Of a stretch of DNA of 16,742 nt, positions 1 through 9,034 are shown piece by piece. Where the stretch lies: contig CALSCQ010000469.1 of assembly GCA_943704525.1 (NCBI GenBank), positions 1 through 16,742 on the forward strand, in the 5' to 3' direction. The stretch's first letter is position 1. Each line of letters opens with the position of its first letter. The position numbers were made by a program, and so were the translations under genes. The notes beneath the pieces were generated by a model. That model made no database searches. It saw only the letters and a list, made by a program, of their open reading frames with translations, and had not been told where the DNA came from. The DNA is from Pigoraptor vietnamica (taxonomy: Eukaryota > Opisthokonta > Filasterea).

Positions 1-84
<84 letters not shown>

Positions 85-119
85 GGAAAAAAAGAAGAAG
101 GAGAGAGAGAGAAAAAAAG
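1..119. repeat. Poly(A) / purine-rich low-complexity tract at window edge
   Basis: The first 72 bases are uninterrupted A. They grade into A-runs broken by single G residues and then a short (GA)n stretch ending near 119. Nothing upstream is visible, so it cannot be decided whether this is a long mononucleotide microsatellite, the tail of a retroposed element, or an assembly-edge artefact. On the minus strand it is a long pyrimidine tract, which could also act as the polypyrimidine region of an intron if the minus-strand gene proposed at 205-460 is real. Confidence 0.9.
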
Positions 120-204
120 GCGGACACTTGTATGGTGAATAAGGAGTTGGGCATGCATTTGCGACTTGGTTGAGTGCAGGAGAAGGGCGATCCACTTGGC
201 TTAC

Positions 205-460
205 CTGTACACTTTTGTCATCACCTCCTTAATGTACTTCTTTGTCTGAAGAATGCGCGCCCTGCACGCCACTCAAGCACATCAGCGCTTGTGTGGCAGC
301 AGATGCACACACCCACTGCCCTCCCGCTGCACATACTGGATGCCTTCTTGGCACAAACACTCCATATCACTCGCCTGCTCATTAGGCGAACGAGCGCAAT
401 AAGCTTCGGCTCGTCCATTTTCACAGCTACTGCAGGCACACAGGGCCCTCGATGCGATCG
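205..460 (-). CDS. Possible two exons of an unidentified Cys-rich protein, partial
   Basis: I do not recognise this gene. Read on the minus strand, an acceptor (CTCACAG ending at 461) opens a 148-nt frame, 460-313. It encodes a cysteine-rich segment with C-x2-C-x8-C spacing (CSSCENGRAEAYC) followed by ECLCQEGIQYVQREGSG. A GTGTGT donor at 312 and a CAG acceptor ending at 262 join it in frame to 261-205, which reads ARILQTKKYIKEVMTKVY and is predicted to be helical. A GTAAGC donor follows at 204. The first Cys pairs vaguely recall a B-box or other small zinc module, but the pattern is incomplete and no family can be named. The upstream start is unresolved: an ATG at 624 opens about 32 codons, but the joining donor is poor. 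The gene would run leftward off the window. An alternative frame from an ATG at 418 reads MDEPKLIALVRLMSR and then becomes less protein-like. The model rests only on splice-frame consistency. Confidence 0.3.
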
Positions 461-929
461 CTGTGAGGGCAAATCGACGTCTCGTTCAAGATGCAATGTT
501 TTGCTTTTGCGAATTTTTAGTGAGGTCACAGGTGCGTCACGTCACACGAATGTGGATCACGTGATACATTGTTTTGCGAATAGTGGCAATTTAGTCGATT
601 TTCAGAGAGCTCCAAAACCTTCATAACCCCTTTATTTTGTTTGAAATTCCCTCGCGGTAGAAGCTACTTTTATTCATAATTCGGACCTTTACTCTCTCTG
701 AGCAAGCGTTCAAAGGGCCGGGGACGTGACCGAGAGAAAATCTCTGTCGATTACACTTGACGGCACACATCTGTCTCTGTGTCCTGTTCCCAAGTGTCTC
801 CGTTTCGACTCTGTTACATTCCCCCCTGGAACTGCATGGTCGATTTCGTGTGCGCTTGCATTGGAGTTGCCATTATGACGGCGGGCTGAGCACTACGGAG
901 CGTCCGTGCGCGGACTCTCCTCGCAAAGA
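461..929. promoter_or_regulatory. Upstream region of the carboxypeptidase gene
   Basis: No convincing coding sequence is seen here, apart from a possible minus-strand first exon near 624. The region is less G+C-rich than the exons. It contains a 10-bp palindrome ATCACGTGAT at 556-565 centred on CACGTG (E-box/G-box core), about 365 bp upstream of the ATG at 930. No clear TATA box is visible close to 930. If a minus-strand gene exists to the left, this would be a shared divergent promoter. Confidence 0.4.
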
Positions 930-3900
930 ATGCATCCCGACGACGGCGAACAGTTTGATCCCATGTTTGCGACACGGCGCTCCAGTGTGGTGAGCACATT
1001 GAACTATGTCGGTTTCTTCGGGGGGTCGTGAAGTCGCTGATGTTCATGAACTCGTCCCGTCGCTCCACGTCCCCTCGGTGTCTTGTATGTCGGTAGTGCT
1101 AAGCATCGTTTGCTTATACCTCAGCCTAACGTCGCGGCGTCGTCGAGTGACGATGCGGACGATTACAACTTTGGTTACGACGGTGAGTGTCGCGCATAGC
1201 GACTAAATGTGTCTGCGCTCGCGTGTGCAATACTTCCATTTCTGCAACGTCGGGTCGTTGGAAGTGTTGAGGTTATCTATTGTATATTGCGTTTCCGCGC
1301 ACCGGTATGTATACCGATGTCGTGTCTGGCAATACGCTGCCCAGACGTCGACCTGGAGAACGTGAGCGACGGCAGCTGGGACGAGTCTGCGTTTGACTGG
1401 GACCAGGACGACGACCTCTCCGGCTTTTACGCCGACGAGCAAGGCGCTGCTGCGGAGGCCGAGGGCGCTGGCGAGCAGAAGCCGCCGGATGTCAAGGGTG
1501 CGTGGGTTCTGCACTTGACGCACACGCAGCGGCCAGTCCTGCGTGTATCTCCAACGCGGACATTCGGAAATGATGGCTGACCGTGCGTTTTGCTTGCTTG
1601 CGTTGTTGTCAGGCGGTGAAATTCGCAGCCGCATGCTGTGTGGCACGAAAGACGGCGCCGCGCGGCTACGTGAGCCGCTCCCTCTCTTCTCGACCGCCAA
1701 CAAGGACGCGGTCGGCCCGCAGCACACTGTCCACTGGCCAGCGCCGATCGAGCTCATCCTCCCGGGTCCCCAGCACATTCGCCATGTGCCTCAGGCCGGC
1801 GAGCCGTTTTTTGAACCGAAGCCCGAAGGTCAGTGGCTGTTGTTAGTACGACCCGGCCGTCGTGATTTGTATGGGAGTGGCATTGAGGGAGCAGAAGTAT
1901 ATGTTGGCCGTTGGCATGACCCCTCCCACGTCGACGCAGGTGTTCCGCCGTCCGTGCTCGGCCCTGTGTCTGCCATGCGGCGCAACTCCGGCAGCACCGG
2001 CTCGCTCATGAAGGCGACGGGAAGTGCCGTGCGCATGAACAGGGTCGTGTTTGAGTCGGACGACCCCTCGAAGCGACCGGTGCGTCTCGACCTTGCGCTT
2101 GTTTTGCACCTTTCGTGGAAGAATGTCGTCTTGTTTCTCAACCAAGATTATTTGTGTGCGTGTGCGTGTAGGAGAAGTTCCATCGCAACCAAGTGCGCTC
2201 CCGGTCAAAGCCTGTCGCCCCCTATTACGAGCCCAAGTCGCCGGACGACATGACGCTCGTGTTCGAGTCGCGCTTTGAGTCTGGCAATCTGTTCAGGGCC
2301 GTCCAAGTGTGAGTTGTAACTGTCGGATGCATGCGTGCGTGCGCGGTGAAGGCTCACGTGTTATGATCATCTTTTGCATTCGCTTCGCCGTCTGTTTCGT
2401 TCGTTCCCCGTGCTTGCCGGGTGAGTGCAACACGGCCACTCACAATTCGGCGCGGCCTCGCTTTCAGGGGCGAGTGGGAGTACGATCTGACGCTCAAGAC
2501 GGACCTCTACACGAGCCGACACACGCAGTGGTTCTACTTTAGCGTCCGCAACGCGCGCGCGAGGACTCGCTACCGCTTCAACATTGTGAATTTCATGAAG
2601 CAGGACAGCCTGTACGCGCACGGCCTCCGCCCGCTCATCTACAGCGACCGCGACGCCGAAGACGCGAACGTCGGCTGGGTGCGCGGTGGCGACGACGTCC
2701 GATACTTTCGGAACGGCCAGAAGGTGTACCTCAAAAAGGCGGACCGACCCCTCTTCACGATGTCGTTCACGTACGAGTTTCGGCACGTCCAAGACACTGT
2801 GTTCTTTGCGCACTGCTACCCGTACACGTACACGGACTTGCAGCGAGACCTCGCGCGGCTCTGCGACGACCCCGCCCGTGCGTCGTTCTGTCGGAGGCGC
2901 GTGCTGTGCCGGACGCTGTGCGGCAATGCGTGCGACATGCTCACGGTGACGGCGTTTGCGAGCGATCCGAAGGAGCTTGCCGCCCGCAAGGGGGTCGTCG
3001 TGACGGCGCGCGTGCACCCGGGCGAGACGAACGGGAGCTGGATGATGCGGGGCCTCCTCGAATTTCTCACGGGGGAGTCGCCGGAGGCTCAGCGGCTGCG
3101 CACGCAGTTTGTCTTCAAGATTGTGCCGATGCTCAACCCGGACGGCGTGATCGTCGGCAACTATCGCTGCTCGCTCGCAGGCGTCGACCTCAACCGAAGG
3201 TGGCGGTCGCCGGCGCGCGACAAGCACCCGACGGTCTTCCACGCGAAGCAGATGGCGCTGTCGCTGGCGCGGAGCCGGGAGGTGGCGCTGTACTGCGATC
3301 TGCACGGCCACAGCCGAAAGGCGGACGTGTTCATGTACGGGTGCGACGACATACACAACGCGTCTTCGCGGTTCCTCTCTCGCGTGTTTCCCCGCGTGAT
3401 GACGGACGCGTCGCCGGACGTGTTTTCGTTCTCTTCGTGCAAATTTCGGGTGCAGCGCTCGAAGGAGTCGACGGCGCGCGTTGTCATGTGGCAAGAGGGT
3501 GGCATTCAGAACAGCTACACGATGGAGGCGTCGTTCTGCGGCGCCCTTCTTCCGGGTCGGTCCCATCGGAGGCACTTTACGACGGCGGATCTCGAGGGCG
3601 TCGGCCGCTCGCTGTGCCTGTCGCTGCTCAAGTACACGGACCCCACGCTCGACGTTTACTCGGCATACGTCGCGCGCATCTCGGAAGAGATGCTGCAGAG
3701 GGTCATGCGCCTCAACAGCCGTGCGAAGGGCGGCAGTGTGAATGGGGCGGAGGGTGGGGGTCAGGCCGCCGGTGGCAGTGAAGGAGGGGATTCTCTTGTA
3801 CACCGGCGCGGCTCTGGCGACTCTGACGGCCACGGCGAGGACAGCGGCGCTGGGTCGCTGGCGGACGTGTCTGTGATCATCGCTGGCAACGACCCCTTTG

Positions 3901-5317
3901 ACGCCATTAGCGACTCGGACGTCGAGTCACTGTGGGTATTGGCGGCTGGGCTAGTTTGTTTCTGCAGTTATAGGGTGACCGTTAGATTGCAAATTGCAAA
4001 TTGTGGGTCCCAATGCGTTTCACAGCTCTTGTTGTCTAGGAATGTACCGGCTTTAATGACGAAGCTACCCTCTATTTTATTTTCTATAGGACGAGTGGCT
4101 CGGACGACTCGGTCTCTTCCGACGACGTGGCCCCTCCGCCCAAGAAGCAGCGCCCGAAGCTCCCGAAGCCGTTCAAGCCGGACTTGCGGCGAAGGAAGAG
4201 CGTCGTGGAGGACGCGCAGGAGAAGGCGCTCGCCATGCGACGTCTGCTCGAGAGGGTGCGTCTGTTTGTGCGGTTCGAAACCATACACGACCGCGCATGC
4301 GCACATGGCATCTGCGCGTCTTCTCACGCCAGTGCAGACATCTCAAGCCGTCTTTACGCACCGCAGGAGGCGACGGAGGGCCCACGTGGGTACATTCTGC
4401 GAAGCCCCCGGCAGCCAGGTGTTCCGGGCTCGCCCGCGACCGACTCGCCGTCGTCCCGTGTCTCCTCTGCTGGAACGTCGCGCCCGCCCCGCGAGTCCTC
4501 TGCCCGCTCTCGGCAACCCATGGCGCAACACATTCAGCCACTGTACCCGTTCTCGGACAGGGTGGGTCCTGTGGGCACCGTGCAAAGCGTTTTTCGCAGT
4601 TCGCGTGTCCATTTGGCACATTAGAAATGGTCTTTGTACAAGCTCACGCGGCAATGCGTGCCCTTGCGTTTGCAGAAGGAGGGCAGAGGAGAAACGCTTC
4701 GCCAACGTCGGCTCTCGCGGCCAAAGTCGTCGTCGAACATTCAGCAGGCACGCCATGTCGTGCCCAAGTCCCCTTCGGAGGGCGACGCGAGCCGCGACGA
4801 AACAACCGCATTTTCAGTGCGACCACAGTCGTCGACAGTCCGCCTGGGTCGCTCTTCGTCGGCCAGCATGAGCCCGCGCCGAAACCCGACGCGCCCTGGG
4901 CAAGCATACGACGACGCCGTGCTGGTCTCGCTGTCCCAATTTGACGCGCGTGGCGTGCCGTTGGCAGCGCGGGGCTCGGATATTGGCGAGCAGGAGCAAG
5001 GGAGCTTCGTGCACCAGCCGGACGCGCACTACATTCACGGCGCGTTCAGCTCGTCCCGAGGACTGACGCTGTCCTCCCAGGGCGTGGGCAGTGTCACGGC
5101 ATCGTTTGACGGCATGATCCTCGGACAGGGGCCCTACCGCCACGCGTCGTACAAGCCGCCGCCGCCGCCCGCGCAGCCGCCCGAGGGCGCGCAAGCAACT
5201 CCGCCGTCGCCGTCGCGCCTCCGGAAGGGCAAGACGACGCGGTCGCGCGTGACGTTGCCGATCTCCGTGGCTATCGCGAGGCCGCTGCGAGTGAGCGGTT
5301 CTCCCGACTCGCCGTGA
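930..5317 (+). CDS. Cytosolic carboxypeptidase, CCP2/3 (AGBL2/AGBL3) type, M14 family
   Basis: Exons: 930-989, 1125-1182, 1345-1497, 1613-1828, 1940-2079, 2172-2308, 2468-3931, 4090-4255, 4367-4561, 4676-5317. They sum to 3,231 nt, 1,076 aa plus stop. Zinc carboxypeptidases of this family remove C-terminal or side-chain glutamates from tubulin and other acidic-tailed proteins in the cytosol and cilia. The CCP N-domain is visible at about 236-390 (DDMTLVFESRFESGNL, then HTQWFYF). The M14 catalytic domain is at about 390-690: HPGE with zinc ligands H438 and E441, the substrate-binding pair N497/R498 in DLNRRW, the third zinc ligand H534 in DLHGHS, and catalytic E608 in YTMEASF. All key residues are intact. 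The HI..PEP-like segment in exon 4 and the N-domain favour CCP2/3 over CCP1, 4, 5 or 6. Residues ~700-1076 are low-complexity Ser/Arg/Pro-rich, with a basic patch (K761-K779) and a PPPPP run near 1019. This is longer than usual for the subfamily. The start is the least certain part: exon 1 encodes only 20 residues (MHPDDGEQFDPMF...). The family is sure; the exact orthologue is not. Confidence 0.9.
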
Positions 5318-5366
5318 ACACTAAATATATATCGCAAAAAATTCGAACAATAGAGACACATCAAGG

Positions 5367-5372
5367 TTTAAT
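5367..5372 (-). terminator. Candidate poly(A) signal ATTAAA of the glycosyltransferase gene
   Basis: On the minus strand ATTAAA, a common variant polyadenylation signal, lies 15 nt after the stop codon at 5390-5388. The convergent carboxypeptidase gene ends at 5317, so both 3' ends must be packed into about 70 bp and the mature mRNAs may overlap. No equally clear signal was seen for the plus-strand gene. Confidence 0.35.
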
Positions 5373-5387
5373 GCCTCGCCCCTTTCT

Positions 5388-5765
5388 TCAGTGACGACGA
5401 CCGTCGACGCGTCGCGCGGCGTCAATGTAGTCGGCCCGCCGCTCGGCCATATTGTGCCGCTCGCGCTCTCTCCGCTCGTCCACGGCGCGGTCCAAGCGAG
5501 TGGCCGGCGAGCGGGCATCCACCCTGCACGCGTTTGATCCATACATTAGCGACAAATCACAGAAAGTGAAGGTCGCATGATGACGCCGTGAGACACAGTG
5601 CATGCAATGCCAAGCGGGGAAGGGGAGGTTTGCTGACGCACCATTGGTCACTGCGGCGCGGCGGTTCGCGCGATGCGTAACGAATGGGTTCCTGGTCGGC
5701 GGTGTACTGTGATGGGCTGTTGTTGAGTGCACCACACTCCGGTCAGTCCTCGCGTGACGTGGGCG

Positions 5766-5799
<34 letters not shown>

Positions 5800-5804
5800 C
5801 ACAC

Positions 5805-5856
<52 letters not shown>

Positions 5857-8800
5857 ACGAAACGCACTTCAACACTCTTTTCGTTCACACAGAAAGCACA
5901 ACAATAACACGTCCAACAGACAAGCAATTTGCAATCGATTCGACGCTTCCAAGTGTACGGCCAGTCGTTGGCAATGCCACGGAGTCCAGGAGGTCACTCA
6001 CAAGCCGTCCGCGAGGGGCTCCCACACAAGATGGTCGGTGCGTCGCGAAATCTCGTTCAGGATCGTCGCAAAGTAGTTCAGTATGCCCTCGCGCCCCACG
6101 TGATCGTCGTACAGCCTGCGCGCGTTGGCCGCAATCTAAGGCGCGTGCGAGTGCGATGCGGTCGGGGGTGGAGGGAACAAAGCATGTGTCAGCGAACGGC
6201 ACGACAGTTAGCCAAACGCGTCCCCGTGTCGGTAACAGCTCGACAGGGACAGCAGCTTGGTCGCACCTGGTGGCAACGGTCGTCGTTGGCGCGGCACCAC
6301 TCTATCTTCTCCTGGAGGTCGCTGAAGTCGTGCTTGACGGGCACGTGATCCTCGAAGGGGCGCAGGAGCGGAAAGAACCACAGGTGGCCGGCTGTCTGCG
6401 ACGGCTTCGAGTCCACCTTGAGAATGACGCTGCCGCTGCGCATCAAGAAGGCGTAGCGGGCGGCCGCACAGTGCCCGTCGATGTAGACGAGGTACTTGAA
6501 CCTGGCCTGCTCGTACATCGGGACGTAGTTTTCCGTGCCGACCTGCAAGAGTCGACCGTTATCACGCACGTGTGGATGGGTGGAGACACGTAGGTTTGAG
6601 TGCATAGTGGCCAAATTTTGTGCAGCGCATTTCGACACGAGCACGAAAAGCGACAACTTTACGCATAAACGAATGGGCGGTCAGTATCCAGAGTTAACCA
6701 CGCAGCCAGCTTCTTCGTCAGTACGCCTCTCACCTTGAACGGAAAGTCCGTCGGATTCACAAACGTCATGGGGCGGCCCGCGAGTTTCTTGTCGCGAAGG
6801 TTCCACGTCGTGAGGGCGGCATCGAGGTACCGCGGCACCTCGTCGCTGCCGCACAGCGCGGGATTTGTGGACCACTCGTGCGATATCTGCGCAATGTGGA
6901 TGCGCGGGTTCGTCTCGACCGTGCAGCCGCCGCCCGTCGCGCTGCCACGGAAAAACGCCGTCTGTTTTCGCTCCTCCCAAGGCACGTTCCAGTGAGACCT
7001 ACGAACAATTGGATTGTGCTTTGCGTTTGCATGAGGCGTTTCTAAAGCAAACGGATGCCCAAAATGTCACTCACGCACACACAACGACGGTCGGTACACA
7101 CAACAGCTCAATGCGTCACCGCACCTGTTCTTCTCCGAGTAGTTGTCGCCGGCGGCGCGAGGGAACACCCGCCCAGTGGCGATTTCCCAGTCGTCAGACG
7201 AAGGGATGAGAATGTCGGCGAACAAATCGGACGAGAAGAACGAGCACACGGGCGCGTACGCATCGTGCCGCTCGCGCGTCAACGGCGGCGCCGCCGAGGC
7301 GTAAAGAAAGTCGTAGGGCTCGCTAAGGTCGGCCTTGAGCTGCGGGTGGTCGCGCTTGTTGAGGAAGAACTCGCAGTCGCCGATTTCGCGCGTGGCACAC
7401 ACTGTAATGGGACGGCGGCGGCGTGGATTAGAACGGTCGCATGTGGCGTGAAATCGCAGATATATAGCAGCGACCGAGGATTGAGAGGTGCGTGAAGCAG
7501 TGCGCTGAGGCACGGACGTAAAAATATATGCCCGCTACAGCCGTACGAGGTACGGACGTAACATATAAGCTCGCTACAGCCCGTACGAGGCACGGACGTA
7601 AAATATATGCTCGCTACAGTCCGCACGAGGTGCGGACGTGCTAGACAAAGCAGCTCGCTAACAGCCCGCACCTTCCTGCAGCAGGTCCTTCATCTGCGCA
7701 AGGAGGTGGTCCCCCCACACAGTCGCGGGGAGCTCGTTGTCCATGATGCAGCCATTCGCCCACCAACGGTCGACGTCGGGCAGAACGTTCTCCCTCCGAT
7801 AGAACGCCTCCTTCGACCGGTAGTACTCTTCCCTGTTGCCGCCATAGCGCGGGTCGTACTGAATGAGGTCCTGGCCCCAGTTGTTGCGGTAATACAAATT
7901 CGCAAAGGGGGCAAACATGACGAGCTTGTTCCCGCAGATGCGCGCGTAGATGCCGCAGCGCATGTGGAAGAAGAGGTACGTCAGCGTGTTGCGCGTGGAT
8001 TCGCGCGTGAACCGCTGGTGAAAGGGAAGATCGAAGCGCGCCCTCAGAGATGCGAGAACGGCGTCGGGCACCGCGTACGTCGGCAGCGACTCCACGCGAC
8101 GCGCAACCTCCTCGCTGGGCGCGCGCACCTCTGCGTCGATGCGGTTCGACTCGGCGACGAGGTACTGCGCGATTTGGCCCCAGTCCACGAGCATTGAGAA
8201 GAGGTGACGGAAGCGCGGGTAGTCCGGATTCGTCCACCGAGAGCACTCGCGGCGCACAAACGCCTCGCAATCGGCCTTCGTCTCGAACGACGGAATGCGA
8301 TCGAACGGCGGCGCGTCCTTCAGGCAGTGGATGCCACGCAGCGCGCCCCCTCGCCCTGTCTCGCGAACGGGCGGTTCGTCCCGGCCCCCGCCGCCCCGAT
8401 GGCCTTGCGTTCCATGGCTGCGTTCGCGATCACGACCGCCTCCACCCCCAGAATGATAACCGCCGCCTCCGCCACTCCTCCTCTCCTTGACAATGGCGTC
8501 GCGACCGCCGTCGTTGTAGTGGGCCCCGCGACCGTCGCGATCACCGCCGTTGTCCCAAGCGCCGCGACCGCCCTCGCCTTCCCAACTCACCTCGTATCGG
8601 TCAGCAGGGCGGCCGTGATCGGCGCGTGCATCTGATCCGTGGTCATAGTACGCGCGATCGCGCTCGGACTCCCATTCGCCGCGGCCATTCGCGTCCCTGC
8701 CGCCACCCCGGTCGTAACGCCTTTCGAAGTCCCTGTCACGTGCACCGTGATGCCATCCGTCGGCGGCAGCCCACCCTTCACGATCACCCTCGTCACGAGC

Positions 8801-9034
8801 TGAGTCGCCAAGCCTCGACGGGAGATCATGCGATCGCTCGTCACCAACAACAGCACCACCGGCCGTCGTCTGCCAGTCGCCCGCGGCGTCCCAACCGCCG
8901 GACGCCTCCCACCCACCACTAGCGCCCCATCCCGCATCAGGCAGCGCAGCGCGCGAACTCAAGGGCGCACGGGCACGCTGCTCGTCGCGGTAGACGGGGG
9001 GCGCATCGTCCGCCCGGGCTCTGTGTCTCTCCAT
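5388..9034 (-). CDS. GT90/CAP10-like glycosyltransferase with Gly/Arg-rich N-terminal region
   Basis: Exons in coding order: 9034-7672, 7401-7125, 6998-6734, 6542-6267, 6135-6002, 5523-5388. They sum to 2,451 nt, 816 aa plus stop. GT90 enzymes (CAP10, POGLUT and relatives) transfer sugars from nucleotide-sugar donors. Residues 1-~230 are disordered and rich in G, R, D, W and Y, with RGG-like repeats. A folded region of unknown identity follows (~235-454; LFFHMRCGIYARICGNKLV). The GT90-like part is ~455-770: FFLNKRDHPQL (~462), WEERKQTAFFRGSATGG (554-570), YLVYIDGHCAAARYAFLMRS (652-671), then DHVPVKHDFSDL. These are the FRG, DG..AAR and HxPVxxDxSDL blocks typical of the family. No signal peptide or membrane anchor precedes the domain, unlike secretory-pathway members, so the site of action is unclear. 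A TTG six codons upstream of 9034 is not used as start. The last exon adds a basic 44-residue tail ending GRRH. If its intron is retained, a TGA at 6000-5998 ends the protein at residue 772. Similar CAP10-like proteins are also known from some large DNA viruses, but nothing here shows transfer. Confidence 0.8.
5524..6001 (-). other. Intron 5 of the glycosyltransferase gene, with optional stop
   Basis: This 478-nt intron begins GTGAGT at 6001 and ends CAG at 5524. It is the longest intron in the window. It contains the large CA/TG microsatellite and no other recognisable feature. Its first codon position creates TTG-TGA, so unspliced message still encodes the complete GT90-like domain, lacking only the basic tail. 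Confidence 0.65.
5767..5855. repeat. (CGCA)n-(CA)n compound microsatellite
   Basis: About four CGCA units pass into about 35 CA units, broken once by an extra A near 5804. It lies wholly in intron 5 of the minus-strand glycosyltransferase gene, so in the transcript it reads (UG)n followed by (UGCG)n. Any His/Thr- or Val/Cys-repeat reading frame through it is an artefact. Confidence 0.97.
7402..7671 (-). other. Intron 1 of the glycosyltransferase gene, repeat-expanded
   Basis: This 270-nt intron runs from GTGCGG at 7671 to ACAG ending at 7402. More than half consists of the 40-bp tandem repeat described at 7507-7671. The donor itself lies in the terminal, slightly diverged repeat copy. The frame on both sides (phase 1) is continuous: residue E454 is followed by a split codon and then CATREIGDCEFF. 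Confidence 0.75.
7507..7671. repeat. 40-bp tandem repeat, about four copies, hairpin-forming
   Basis: Units begin GAGGYRCGGACGT at 7507, 7547, 7587 and 7627, an exact 40-bp spacing, with a last diverged copy (5 bp longer) ending at the exon boundary. At three unit junctions there is a 15-nt inverted repeat with a GAG loop: CCGTACGAGGTACGG (7541-7555), CCGTACGAGGCACGG (7581-7595) and CCGCACGAGGTGCGG (7621-7635). Units also share an AT-rich core (TATATG/CATATAAG) and GCTCGCTACAG. There are no unique spacers, so it is not a CRISPR array. Confidence 0.93.

Noticed and set aside
416-418. Minus-strand ATG at 418 reading MDEPKLIALVRLMSR as a gene start
   Set aside because: Protein-like for only about 14 codons; it then reaches a stop without conserved content, and the alternative Cys-rich frame splices more coherently. 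Neither is proven.
174-626. 150-codon plus-strand open frame
   Set aside because: No ATG start near its beginning, no family motifs, and it runs through the E-box region; judged chance openness.
2906-3781. 291-codon plus-strand frame overlapping the M14 domain
   Set aside because: Frame-shifted shadow of the same exon, Gly/Arg/Ala-rich with no recognisable motif.
2367-3833. 488-codon open frame on the minus strand
   Set aside because: It is the antisense of carboxypeptidase exon 7; its Arg/Val/Ala-rich composition is what G+C-rich codons give in reverse, and the plus strand carries intact M14 motifs.
5684-6593. His/Thr-repeat frames on the plus strand and Val/Cys-repeat frames on the minus strand
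   Set aside because: They are translations of the CA/TG microsatellite and of glycosyltransferase introns and exons in wrong frames.
7507-7671. CRISPR-like array
   Set aside because: Units are contiguous and the whole 40 bp repeats; there are no unique spacers, and the context is a eukaryotic intron.
7641-8270. 209-codon alternative minus-strand frame inside glycosyltransferase exon 1
   Set aside because: Arg/Ala/His-rich shadow; the other frame continues in phase into five further exons and carries the GT90-like motifs.
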